Assembly (NCBI GenBank): GCA_017308135.1
Contig: JAFKFM010000006.1
Coordinates: 747,724-811,723 of the forward strand
Direction of reading: 5' to 3'
Length of the DNA stretch: 64,000 nt
Origin: Alphaproteobacteria bacterium
Lineage (GTDB): Bacteria; Pseudomonadota; Alphaproteobacteria; CACIAM-22H2
Shown here piece by piece: positions 16,761 to 24,254 of the stretch. The notes below the pieces were generated by a model. That model did not search any database. It was given only the letters and a program-made list of their open reading frames with translations, and was not told the origin of the DNA. The position numbers and the translations under genes are program-made. Position 1 is the first letter of the stretch, and each line of letters opens with the position of its first letter.

Positions 16761-17609
16761 ATGAAATTCGCGTCGTTCAAAGCCGGAAAGAGCGAATCCT
16801 ACGGGGCGGTCGTCGAGGGCGGCATCGTCGATTTGGGCAAGAAGTTCGGCAAAAAATTTCCGACCTTGCGCGCGGCATTGGCGGGCATGGGTCTCGCCAA
16901 ATTGAAGGCCGCGGCGAAGGGCAAGAAGCCCGACGTCAAGAACGGCAAGTTCACGTGGGCGCCGGTGATTCCCGACGCCACGCGCATCTGGTGCGTGGGC
17001 GTGAATTATCGCGAGCATCGCGCGGAGACGGGCCGCCCCGACACGGCGCATCCGACGATCTTCATGCGCTACGCCTACACCCAGATCGGCCATGAACAAC
17101 CGATGCTGAAGCCCAAGGAAAGCGAGCGGTTGGATTGGGAAGGCGAGCTTGCCGTCATTATCGGCAAAAAGGGCCGGCGCATCGCGCGCGAAGACGCGAT
17201 GAAATACGTCGCGGGCTATGCTTGCTACAACGACGGCTCGGTGCGCGATTATCAGCGCCACACCTCGCAATTCGGGCCGGGCAAAAACTTCGTCGGCACC
17301 GGCGGCTTCGGGCCGTGGATGGTCACGGCGGACGAGCAGAAGGATATCGTGCGCCAGACGCTGACCACGCGCGTCAACGGCGAGGTGAAGCAGCAAGCGA
17401 CGATCGACATGCTGATCCACGACATCCCGCAGATCATCGCTTACATCTCGATCTTCTGCCCGCTGGAACCGGGCGACGTGATCGTTACCGGCACGCCCGG
17501 CGGCGTGGGGGCGGCGCGCACCCCGCCTGAATTCATGAAGGCGGGCGACGTGGTGGAAGTCGAAATCACCGGCGTGGGCCTGCTGCGCCACACGATCAAA
17601 GAAGCCTGA
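16761..17609 (+). CDS. Fumarylacetoacetate hydrolase family protein
   Basis: This 282-residue protein starts at ATG 16761 (MKFASFKAGK). It has an N-terminal small domain and a FAH-type catalytic domain with IWCVGVNYREHRAETG, the metal-binding DWEGELAVIIGKKGR segment, and GYACYNDGSVRDYQ. Enzymes of this family hydrolyse or isomerise beta-diketo or enol acids from aromatic and sugar acid breakdown, or decarboxylate oxaloacetate. The exact substrate cannot be assigned. It is a single-gene unit ending in a strong terminator. Confidence 0.88.
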   Translation: MKFASFKAGKSESYGAVVEGGIVDLGKKFGKKFPTLRAALAGMGLAKLKAAAKGKKPDVKNGKFTWAPVIPDATRIWCVGVNYREHRAETGRPDTAHPTIFMRYAYTQIGHEQPMLKPKESERLDWEGELAVIIGKKGRRIAREDAMKYVAGYACYNDGSVRDYQRHTSQFGPGKNFVGTGGFGPWMVTADEQKDIVRQTLTTRVNGEVKQQATIDMLIHDIPQIIAYISIFCPLEPGDVIVTGTPGGVGAARTPPEFMKAGDVVEVEITGVGLLRHTIKEA

Positions 17610-17627
17610 TCTTTCGGCTTCGGAAGG

Positions 17628-17659
17628 AAGGCCGCGTCCGCGAGGGCGCGGCCTTTTTC
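17628..17659 (+). terminator. Intrinsic terminator after FAH-family gene
   Basis: AAGGCCGCG (17628-17636) pairs with CGCGGCCTT (17647-17655) around a ten-base loop and runs into TTTTT. It separates the FAH-family gene from the iron-storage genes. Confidence 0.85.
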
Positions 17660-17698
17660 ATTCCGGATCAGTGACTTATTCGGCCATCGGCGAGATAT

Positions 17699-17713
17699 TG
17701 CAACTCATTCGCA
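17699..17713 (-). promoter_or_regulatory. Candidate Fur-like operator upstream of bfd
   Basis: Read on the minus strand this is TGCGAATGAGTTGCA, which agrees at 13 of 15 bases with the site at 18629-18643. It lies 50 bases before the bfd start. Placement ahead of iron-storage genes and resemblance to alphaproteobacterial Fur boxes suggest iron control. Whether Fur or Irr binds is not known. Confidence 0.55.
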
Positions 17714-17762
17714 TTCGCGTTAATTTGCGGGCCTTCGCGTTTGATTGTCGAGCACCCGCACG

Positions 17763-17945
17763 ATGTTCATCTGCAACTGCCACGGTATCCGTTCGAGCGA
17801 AATCCACGCCGCGTGCGCGCAAGGCTGCCGCACGGTGCGCGAGATTTTCGATCGCACCGCCGGCGCGCAACCGTGCTGCGGGAAATGCGTGCGCGAAATT
17901 CACGACACGCTCAAAGGCCGGAACTTTGCGGTCGCGGCCGAATGA
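17763..17945 (+). CDS. bfd: Bacterioferritin-associated ferredoxin
   Basis: This 60-residue protein has the BFD-like [2Fe-2S] pattern: Cys4-x-Cys6 at the N-terminus and Cys39-x2-Cys42 (CCGKC) with helical segments between. Bfd binds bacterioferritin and reduces its ferric core through the haem so that iron is released. ATG 17763 is preferred over an in-frame TTG at 17745 because it puts CNC at the expected position. The gene stands just upstream of bfr, behind a candidate Fur-like box. Its stop overlaps the ATG of a 49-codon membrane ORF. Confidence 0.9.
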   Translation: MFICNCHGIRSSEIHAACAQGCRTVREIFDRTAGAQPCCGKCVREIHDTLKGRNFAVAAE

Positions 17946-18091
17946 GTCTCGCGATTGCGTTGCAGTTGCTGGTTGCGCTCGCGATTTCCGCCGCCTTCGT
18001 CGCCTTGTTCTTGAGAATTCGTCACGCGCGCTCTAGACCCGTCGTCGGGGGCGCACGGGAGCGGCGTCGTATTTTCAGGAGGCGGCGATGA
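17942..18091 (+). CDS. Possible 49-residue membrane protein between bfd and bfr
   Basis: This short frame starts in an ATGA overlap with the bfd stop and ends in an ATGA overlap with the bfr start, filling the gap exactly. It encodes one strongly hydrophobic helix (about residues 3-25), then RIRHARSR and an Arg-rich tail, as expected for an N-out, C-in or amphipathic membrane peptide. No own ribosome site is visible, so translation would depend on bfd. The last Arg codons overlap the AGGAGG of bfr, so part of the composition is forced by that signal. It may be chance, but the double overlap is notable. Confidence 0.4.
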   Translation: MSLAIALQLLVALAISAAFVALFLRIRHARSRPVVGGARERRRIFRRRR

Positions 18092-18570
18092 AAGGCGACA
18101 AGGCGGTTCTGGCGGAGCTGAACAAGCTGCTGACCAACGAACTCACCGCGATAAATCAGTATTTCCTGCATGCGCGCATGTGGAAGCATTGGGGCTTCGT
18201 GAAACTCGCCAAGCACGAATACGAAGAATCGATCGAGGAGATGAAGCACGCCGACAAGCTGATCGAGCGCATCTTGATGCTCGACGGCCATCCGAATTTG
18301 CAGGATCTCGGCAAGCTGAAAACGGGCGAGACCGTACCCGAAGGTTTGAATTGCGATCTGGCGCTGGAACGCAACGCGCGGCCGATGCTTCAGCACGCAA
18401 TCAAGACTTGCGAGAGCCACGAGGATTTCGTCTCGCGCGAAATCCTGGTCGATATCCTCGACGACACCGAGGAGCATATCGACTATCTCGAAACCCAATT
18501 GTCGCTGATCGAGCAGATCGGCTTGCAGAATTATCTGCAAAGCCAGATCGAACCCGGCTCGGGCAGCTGA
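18088..18570 (+). CDS. bfr: Bacterioferritin
   Basis: The 160-residue protein is a full-length bacterioferritin, the 24-subunit haem-containing iron store. Haem ligand Met52 is present in EEMKHAD, and ferroxidase residues Glu18, Glu51, His54, Glu94 and His130 align with the E. coli numbering. The position of ligand Glu127 is Thr (DDTEEH), although Glu follows at 128 and 129. The tail [12 protein letters not shown] is typical. A strong AGGAGG sits six bases before the ATG. Together with bfd it forms a storage and release pair, and a terminator follows. Confidence 0.95.
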   Translation: MKGDKAVLAELNKLLTNELTAINQYFLHARMWKHWGFVKLAKHEYEESIEEMKHADKLIERILMLDGHPNLQDLGKLKTGETVPEGLNCDLALERNARPMLQHAIKTCESHEDFVSREILVDILDDTEEHIDYLETQLSLIEQIGLQNYLQSQIEPGSGS

Positions 18571-18584
18571 CGCGGAGCACGATG

Positions 18585-18616
18585 CCCGGCGGGCTTCACG
18601 GCGCGCCGGGTTTTTT
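18585..18616 (+). terminator. Intrinsic terminator after bfr
   Basis: CCCGGCG (18585-18591) pairs with CGCCGGG (18604-18610) and is followed by TTTTTT. It ends the bfd-bfr unit 13 bases before the next candidate Fur-like site. Confidence 0.85.
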
Positions 18617-18628
18617 CGGATCTTAATA

Positions 18629-18643
18629 TGCGAATGACTCGCA
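18629..18643 (+). promoter_or_regulatory. Candidate Fur-like operator upstream of unknown operon
   Basis: TGCGAATGACTCGCA is a palindrome (TGCGA-ATGAC-TCGCA) that matches the bfd-upstream site at 13 of 15 positions in the opposite orientation. It lies 22 bases before the start of the unknown gene at 18666 and just after the bfr terminator, so it most likely controls the new operon. Confidence 0.55.
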
Positions 18644-18665
18644 GTCGCAGATTGGAGAGGAAGCG

Positions 18666-19154
18666 ATGACGATCAAATCCGACATCAAAGCCGTCTCGGG
18701 CGCGCAAGCACGGCCGATCGCGTCGTTGCGCCGGGCGGAGCAGATCGTCGTCTGGACTTTGCGTCACACGGCCGCGATGCCGCGCGCGGGAAATCTGCGC
18801 CGCGCCGAACTTTCCAATCTCGATGCGCGGCGTGCGGGCGAACTCGAAACGGCGTTCGCATGCGTGGTCGCGGCGGCGTCGCGCGCGGGGATCGGCATCG
18901 CGGCCCCCTTGGCGTTGCGCGCGGTTTCGCCCCTCGAAGAAAAACTGCTCGGCGCGTTGCGCGCCTTCCACGCCAGCGCCGCCGATCTGTTCGACGCGGC
19001 GATCGCGGATCTGAACCCGCGCGACGACGGCGAATTCGCGGCCCATGTCGCCACGCTCGCCGCCGTATTGGAATCGAGCGGCGCTTCGCTCGCCTGGAAA
19101 TTCGCGGCGCATGTCATGCCGGCGGCGGCCGCCGCCGCGCAGTGGCGCCATTGA
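18666..19154 (+). CDS. Unknown alpha-helical protein, first gene of candidate iron-regulated operon
   Basis: This 162-residue soluble protein is Ala- and Leu-rich and almost entirely helical by composition, with one Cys and no recognised motif. GGAGAGG precedes the ATG. Two stretches resemble the third protein of the operon (19270-19755): AEQIVVWTLRHTAAM near residues 23-37 against GASLVLWGFRYRAGL, and VSPLEEKLLGALRA near 92-105 against ISPDEAAVLDACARA. This suggests a diverged paralogue pair. The candidate Fur-like box upstream and the neighbouring bfd-bfr suggest an iron-related role, but I cannot name a function. Confidence 0.75.
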   Translation: MTIKSDIKAVSGAQARPIASLRRAEQIVVWTLRHTAAMPRAGNLRRAELSNLDARRAGELETAFACVVAAASRAGIGIAAPLALRAVSPLEEKLLGALRAFHASAADLFDAAIADLNPRDDGEFAAHVATLAAVLESSGASLAWKFAAHVMPAAAAAAQWRH

Positions 19155-19171
19155 TGAGGGGAGCGGCGATC

Positions 19172-19273
19172 ATGGGCTATGTCGTCTTGGGCGCGATCGT
19201 TTCGCTGGGGGCGGGGTCGGTGCTGATCGGCCTCGCCAAGGATCGCCTGCGCAAGAAAGGCGATGCGCGATGA
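19172..19273 (+). CDS. 33-residue single-helix membrane peptide
   Basis: The frame encodes MGYVVLGAIVSLGAGSV, a Gly-rich hydrophobic helix through about residue 22, then a basic tail (KDRLRKKGDAR). GAGGGGAG lies eight bases before ATG 19172. An upstream in-frame ATG at 19154 (TGATG with the previous stop) would give 39 residues. The stop overlaps the next start in an ATGA junction. Its good ribosome site and position in a tight operon make a real small protein likely. The function is unknown; it may anchor or partner the flanking proteins. Confidence 0.6.
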   Translation: MGYVVLGAIVSLGAGSVLIGLAKDRLRKKGDAR

Positions 19274-19755
19274 GCGGCCATGAATGCGACGGTCTGCCGC
19301 TCTGCGAGCGCGATCCAGGCGAAATTGCGGCGGGCGCGTCGCTCGTGCTGTGGGGCTTCCGCTATCGCGCCGGGTTGATGCGCCAGGACAAGCCGGCCGA
19401 CGCGCAATATCACGCGGCGTTCATCCGCAACGGTGTCGCCTCCGCCGCCTATACGCTGGAAGCGCTGACTTGGCTGATCGGCACGACCGCGACCCGATCG
19501 GTCGATGTGCGCTGCGTCGCCTGCCCCGAAATCTCGCCCGACGAAGCGGCGGTGCTCGATGCATGTGCCCGCGCCGTCGCGGGCAACGGGGATGCGGCGG
19601 CGTTGGAAACATTCCTGCCGCCCGCGTCGATGCGTTTCGCGCGCAGCTACGCGATCGGCATCGCGGCTTGTTTGCGCGATGTGGGCCTGGGTTGGAACGT
19701 GATCGGCCGCGCGCTGGTGCCCGGGAAACGTCTGGCCCCGGGAAGCGGGCTTTAG
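19270..19755 (+). CDS. Unknown Cys-containing helical protein, third gene of candidate iron-regulated operon
   Basis: This 161-residue protein starts at the ATGA overlap with the small membrane peptide. It has Cys6 and Cys13 near the N-terminus, a CVAC (CxxC) motif near residues 87-90, and further single Cys residues, which could bind metal or form disulfides. The helical pattern and several local matches (W-F-R segment, SP-E-LD-A-RA segment, G-x-GW near the end) resemble the first protein of the operon. No known family was recognised. Its stop overlaps the convergent MscS gene by four bases. Confidence 0.75.
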   Translation: MSGHECDGLPLCERDPGEIAAGASLVLWGFRYRAGLMRQDKPADAQYHAAFIRNGVASAAYTLEALTWLIGTTATRSVDVRCVACPEISPDEAAVLDACARAVAGNGDAAALETFLPPASMRFARSYAIGIAACLRDVGLGWNVIGRALVPGKRLAPGSGL

Positions 19756-21230
19756 TCGATCCCGAAATAGGCGTTCATGCGCGCCAGAAACGCGTCGACC
19801 TGGTTGCGCTTGGCGGAGCGGCGCGCGGCGGGCGTCATCGCGCGCAACGCCGCATCGTTCATCTGGCGGCGGTCGAGCACGACCTCGCCCAAGCGGCGCG
19901 CGAATTCGGGATCGGATTGCAGCAGCGGGGCGAGCGCTTCGGCCGAAATCTCCAGCGCGATCGTGTCGCACAAGGCGACGACGTTGGCGCTGCGCGACTC
20001 GCCGGTCAGCAGCGACATCTCGCCGAAGAAATCGCCCGTGCCCAGCCGCGCCACGGCGCGCTTGGCGCCGTTCGCGTGCAAGCTCACCTCGAACACGCCG
20101 CGCGCGACCACGAATAGCGAGCGATCGTCTTCGCCCTGGCGCACGACTTCGTCGCCCGCGTGGAAAACTTCGCGTCGCGCCGCGGCGGCCACGCGCGCGC
20201 GCATTTCAGCGGGCACTTCGCGGAACAAATCGACATGTTCGAGCACGCGCTCCGCCAAGCCCGGATCGGTGCGCAAAGGCTGGCCCGGCGAAATCCCGGC
20301 GGCGTCCAGCGCGTACCACACCGACGTCGCGACCTCGTCGCGGATCGCGGTGTCGTCGGCGTAGGAATCGACCCAGTAGCGGACCTCGTACAACACCGTC
20401 GTATCGCGGATCTCCTTGGTTTCGACGAAGGGCGGCGGGCTGGTCAGCACGCGCGTCGATTTGAGCGCGGCGGCGACCAGCGCTTCCTTGGCGTGGCCGG
20501 GCGGGACGCGCGCATCCAGCGGAATCTGCAGCGAGGCGCGATAGAGCGGGGCGGGCTCGTCGAAATTGACGATCTGCGCGGCCGCCAATTTGGAATTGGG
20601 CATCACCACCGTGTTGCCGTCGGCGGTGCGCAGGCGCGTCGCGCGCCAATTGATCTCGACGACCTGGCCGGTCAGCGCGTTGTCGATCTGAATCCAATGG
20701 CCGACGCGATAGGGCCGTTCGATGTTGATCGCGATGCCGCTGAACAGATCGGCCAGCGTCGACTGCATTGCGAAGCCGATGACGACCGCGATCACGCCCG
20801 ACGCCGCCAGCATGCCGGTCAGCGGCTGGTCGGACGCCGCCGACACGACGCCGAACAGCGACAGCACCGCGACCAGCGCGCGCACCACGTCCTTCAGCAG
20901 CTTGGGCACTTGCACGCCGCGTTTGTCGAGCCCGCGCCAGACGAAACGCTCCATGCCGACCCACGCGAGCAGACTGAGGCTGAGCCACCACGCCACGCCG
21001 AAGACGCGCGCCAGATCCTGCACGATGCCTTGCAGGAACGGGCTGGCGATATGTTGGGCGGCCAGTGGCAAGCCCAGCCACAAGGCGGTCGTCGCCAGCA
21101 GCGAAAGCGCCAGACCCGCCAGCCGGCGCGCCGACGGATCGGCGGCACGCAATCCCCGAATCGCGATCCACGCCATCGCCACGGCAATCAGCGCCAGATA
21201 AACCCAATAGTGAATCGGCAAATTCTCCAT
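19752..21230 (-). CDS. MscS-family mechanosensitive channel with C-terminal cyclic nucleotide-binding domain
   Basis: This 492-residue protein has several N-terminal membrane segments. The MscS pore and beta domain follow, including VIGFAMQSTLADLFSGIAI and ERPYRVGHWIQID (about residues 165-205). A CAP-like domain in the last 140 residues carries the phosphate-binding cassette FFGEMSLLTGESRSANVVA with its Arg. Channels of this layout release solutes or conduct ions in the inner membrane and may be gated or modulated by cAMP or cGMP. ATG 21230 begins just before the first helix. It is divergent from the SDR gene. Confidence 0.88.
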   Translation of the reverse strand: MENLPIHYWVYLALIAVAMAWIAIRGLRAADPSARRLAGLALSLLATTALWLGLPLAAQHIASPFLQGIVQDLARVFGVAWWLSLSLLAWVGMERFVWRGLDKRGVQVPKLLKDVVRALVAVLSLFGVVSAASDQPLTGMLAASGVIAVVIGFAMQSTLADLFSGIAINIERPYRVGHWIQIDNALTGQVVEINWRATRLRTADGNTVVMPNSKLAAAQIVNFDEPAPLYRASLQIPLDARVPPGHAKEALVAAALKSTRVLTSPPPFVETKEIRDTTVLYEVRYWVDSYADDTAIRDEVATSVWYALDAAGISPGQPLRTDPGLAERVLEHVDLFREVPAEMRARVAAAARREVFHAGDEVVRQGEDDRSLFVVARGVFEVSLHANGAKRAVARLGTGDFFGEMSLLTGESRSANVVALCDTIALEISAEALAPLLQSDPEFARRLGEVVLDRRQMNDAALRAMTPAARRSAKRNQVDAFLARMNAYFGID

Positions 21231-21291
21231 GGCGCGGCAGCTAACGGCACGGCTAGAGTTTCCACAAGAGAAACTTGGGGAGGGCGGCGTT

Positions 21292-22050
21292 ATGCGTCTG
21301 GCCAATAAAGTCGCGATCGTCACCGGCGGCGGGTCCGGCTTCGGCGAAGGGATCGTCACGCGCTTCGCCGAGGAAGGTTGTGCCGTGATCGTCGCGGATA
21401 TCGACGAAGGCGCCGCGCGGCGCGTGGCCGAGGCGACGGTCAAAGCGGGCGGCAAGGCGGCGGCCGTGAAGGTCGACGTCGCTTCCGCCGCCGACACCGC
21501 GAAGATGGTCGGCGAAGCGGTCGCGAAATTCGGCCGGCTCGACATCATGGTCAACAACGCGGGTGTGACGCATCGCAACGGTCCGCTGACCGGCGTGGAC
21601 GAAGCCACGTTCGATCGCATCTTCGACGTGAACGTGAAGGCGATCTATCTGGCCACCCAAGCGGTCGTGCCGCTCTTCCGCAAGCAAGGCGGCGGCGGGG
21701 TTATCCTCACCACCGCATCGACGGCGGGCTTGCGCCCGCGCCCGGGTCTCGTCTGGTACAATTCGTCGAAGGGCGCGGCGATCACCATGACCAAGGCGCT
21801 GGCGATCGAATTGGCGCCCGAAAAGATCCGCGTGAATTGCCTGTGCCCGGTGGCGGGCGAAACGCCGCTGCTCGCGACCTTCATGGGCGAGGACACGCCC
21901 GAGAAACGCGCCCAGTTCCGCGCCTCGGTGCCGATCGGGCGCTTGTCCACGCCGCGCGATATCGCGAACGCGGCACTCTATCTGTGCTCGGACGAAGCCG
22001 AGTTCATCACCGGCGTGGCGTTCGAAGTCGACGGCGGGCGCTGTATTTAG
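21292..22050 (+). CDS. Short-chain dehydrogenase/reductase (glucose 1-dehydrogenase-like)
   Basis: This 252-residue classical SDR has the cofactor loop GGGSGFGEG (residues 11-19), the NNAG motif, Ser in TTAST and the catalytic YNSSK. ATG 21292 is preceded by GGGGAGGG; an in-frame upstream ATG at 21229 has no such site. Asp in VADID after the second strand suggests NAD preference. The substrate is unknown. It stands alone and ends in a strong two-way terminator. Confidence 0.9.
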   Translation: MRLANKVAIVTGGGSGFGEGIVTRFAEEGCAVIVADIDEGAARRVAEATVKAGGKAAAVKVDVASAADTAKMVGEAVAKFGRLDIMVNNAGVTHRNGPLTGVDEATFDRIFDVNVKAIYLATQAVVPLFRKQGGGGVILTTASTAGLRPRPGLVWYNSSKGAAITMTKALAIELAPEKIRVNCLCPVAGETPLLATFMGEDTPEKRAQFRASVPIGRLSTPRDIANAALYLCSDEAEFITGVAFEVDGGRCI

Positions 22051-22057
22051 AAACGAA

Positions 22058-22095
22058 AAACCCCCGGACGGTTTCCCGTCCGGGGGTTTCTTTGT
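22058..22095. terminator. Bidirectional terminator between SDR and Bax-inhibitor-1 genes
   Basis: AAACCCCCGGACGG (22058-22071) pairs perfectly with CCGTCCGGGGGTTT (22076-22089) around loop TTTC. T-rich sequence follows on the plus strand and the A-run gives U-rich sequence on the minus strand, so it can stop both convergent genes. Confidence 0.9.
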
Positions 22096-22115
22096 TCAGA
22101 CGCCGAGCGCGGCGG

Positions 22116-22835
22116 TTATTCGTCGTTGCGCTGGCCGGTCAGGTGCAGGATCGCCTGGAAGATGGCGACGAAGTTGATGTAGAGGCCAAGCGCGTTCATC
22201 ACCGTCAGCTTGCCTTCGATCTCCGTGCCCGCATACTCGGCATAGGTGTCCTTGATGCGCTGCGTGTCCCACGCGGTCAGGCCGCAGAACACCAGCACCG
22301 TGATCGCCGAGATCGCGAATTGCAGCGCCGTCGAGCCGACGAAGATGTTCACGACCGACGCGATCAGCAAGCCGAACACGCCCATGATCAGGAAGGTCGA
22401 GAACTTCGTCAGGTCGGCCTTGGTCGTGTAGCCGTAAAGGCTCATGCCCGCGAACATCGCGGCCGAGATGAAGAAGGCGCGCGCGACCGAAGCGCCGGTG
22501 AACACCAGCAGGAACGCCGCGAACGAAACGCCGATGCACGCGGCATAGGCCCAGAACAGCGCCTGCATCGCCGTCTTCGACATGGATTCGAAGCGGAAGC
22601 TCATCACCATGATGAAGGCCAGCGGCGCCAGCATGAACGCCCATTTCAACGGCGTGCCGAAAATGAGCTGGATGGCGGCGGGGGACGAAGCGACCAAAGC
22701 GGCGACGATGCCGCTCAGCGCCACGGCCGAGGCCATGTAGTTGTAGACGCGCAGCATATGCGCGCGCAGGCCCTGATCCAGGGTCGCGGCGTCGATATCG
22801 CTGCGGGTCAGAATGCGGTTGTTCGTCTCGAACAT
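22116..22835 (-). CDS. Bax inhibitor-1/YccA family membrane protein
   Basis: This 239-residue protein has seven hydrophobic segments and the family blocks (VYNYMASAVALSG near residue 30, FISAAMFAGMSLYGYTTK, and FCGLTAWDTQRIKDTY). Bacterial homologues such as YccA bind FtsH, and some family members act as pH-sensitive calcium leaks. The C-terminal Asp-containing WDTQRIK segment, linked to the leak pore, is intact. It is a single-gene unit ending at the shared terminator. Confidence 0.92.
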   Translation of the reverse strand: MFETNNRILTRSDIDAATLDQGLRAHMLRVYNYMASAVALSGIVAALVASSPAAIQLIFGTPLKWAFMLAPLAFIMVMSFRFESMSKTAMQALFWAYAACIGVSFAAFLLVFTGASVARAFFISAAMFAGMSLYGYTTKADLTKFSTFLIMGVFGLLIASVVNIFVGSTALQFAISAITVLVFCGLTAWDTQRIKDTYAEYAGTEIEGKLTVMNALGLYINFVAIFQAILHLTGQRNDE

Positions 22836-22987
22836 GGGGGTCTATCGCTCCCGGTTTATTCGCCGCGCGGCCATTCGCGAAACGCCGAAAGGCATCGCGG
22901 CACAAGGAAGATATTGGGCGTATTGGCAGGCGATTTCAACCGGGAAAGCCCCTATAGCGGTTGACCCCTATATGGGAAATCAACAGC

Positions 22988-24172
22988 TTAGATCGGTGAA
23001 AACGCCATTCTCGCGGCGGGGAAACTGACCGTCACACGCGTGAAACGGTCTTTTTCGCTTTCTAGAACCAGCCGGCCGCCTTGGGCCTCGGCCAGCGCCT
23101 TGGCCAAAGACAAGCCCAACCCCAGGCCGCTTTCCTTGCGCGCGAGGCTTTTTTCGACCTGCTCGAACGGCAGGACGCATTTTTCCAAATCCTCGTCCGC
23201 GATGCCGATTCCGTCGTCCTCGATCGCGATCGCCATGCCGCCATCATTGGCGCGCAGCATGCGAATGCGCGCTTTGCCGCCGTCGCGCCCGAACTTGATC
23301 GCGTTGGACAGCAGCGCGTCGAAAATTCGGCGCAGCGCCCGGCGCTCGACGCGCAAACCCGGCAGGCCCGGCGCGATTTCCGGCACGATCGCGATGCCGC
23401 GCGAAGTGGCTTCGGCCGTGGCCGCTTGGGCGGCCTCGTCGGCGATTTCGATCGGGCAAACCGCATGATCGGGCGGGCTCTGCGATTCGCCCGACAGATC
23501 GGCGATCTCCATCAACGTCTCGATCTGCACGAGCAACCGGTTGGCGCTGTCCAGAATCGCTTGCGCGTATTCGCCGCCGCGCGCCGGCGTCAATCCGCCG
23601 TTCGCCAGAATCTCGGCGAAGCCGATCACCGCGTTCAACGGCGTGCGCAACTCGTGGCTCATATTGCGCAGGAATTCCGATTTGGCGCGATTGGCCGCTT
23701 CCGAGCGCACCAACGCGGAGGCCAGCGCGCGTTCCGACGCTTTCTTGTCGGTCACGTCCAGCGAGATCGTGACGACGCCGCGCGCGGCGCCGTCGGCGCC
23801 CCGCCAGGGCAGTTTGGTCGTCAGCCAATCGCGCTTGTTGCCGTCGGCGCCGGCGTAATGCTCGTCGTAATTGGCGAGCGTCAATCCCGTCTCGAGCACC
23901 ATCGCGTCGATGCTGCCGGTATAGTTGCCGTATTCCGCGCCCAAAAGTTCCGACGCCGATTTTCCGCGCGCCGCATTCGGCGTCGTACCGTAGGTCGATG
24001 CCTGGAACGCGTTCATATAAACGTAACGGCTGTCGCGATCCTTGACGTTCACGAAGGCGGGCAGCGCGTCCAAGATCGCGCGCATCGCCGGCGCGTCCAA
24101 TGTTTCGTCCCGATCGCCGGTGTTCGAGCCCAAGATCGCGGACCCCTTTTCACATCGTTCGGCCTCGAACAT
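22988..24172 (-). CDS. PAS-domain sensor histidine kinase, orphan
   Basis: This 394-residue cytoplasmic kinase lacks membrane segments. A PAS domain spans about residues 28-143. HisKA carries the phospho-acceptor His173 in NMSHELRTPL. The ATPase domain has LLSNAIKFG (N box), EDDGIGI (G1) and SGLGLGLSL (G2). All catalytic boxes are present, so it should be active. No response regulator gene is adjacent, so its partner is elsewhere. The signal sensed by the PAS domain is unknown. Confidence 0.9.
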   Translation of the reverse strand: MFEAERCEKGSAILGSNTGDRDETLDAPAMRAILDALPAFVNVKDRDSRYVYMNAFQASTYGTTPNAARGKSASELLGAEYGNYTGSIDAMVLETGLTLANYDEHYAGADGNKRDWLTTKLPWRGADGAARGVVTISLDVTDKKASERALASALVRSEAANRAKSEFLRNMSHELRTPLNAVIGFAEILANGGLTPARGGEYAQAILDSANRLLVQIETLMEIADLSGESQSPPDHAVCPIEIADEAAQAATAEATSRGIAIVPEIAPGLPGLRVERRALRRIFDALLSNAIKFGRDGGKARIRMLRANDGGMAIAIEDDGIGIADEDLEKCVLPFEQVEKSLARKESGLGLGLSLAKALAEAQGGRLVLESEKDRFTRVTVSFPAARMAFSPI

Positions 24173-24254
24173 TCCATGGCTCCGGCGAGATTGTCACCCG
24201 AAATTTATCCATGGATCTTATGTGAATAAGGTTGCGAAGATATGAACGTGCCGA

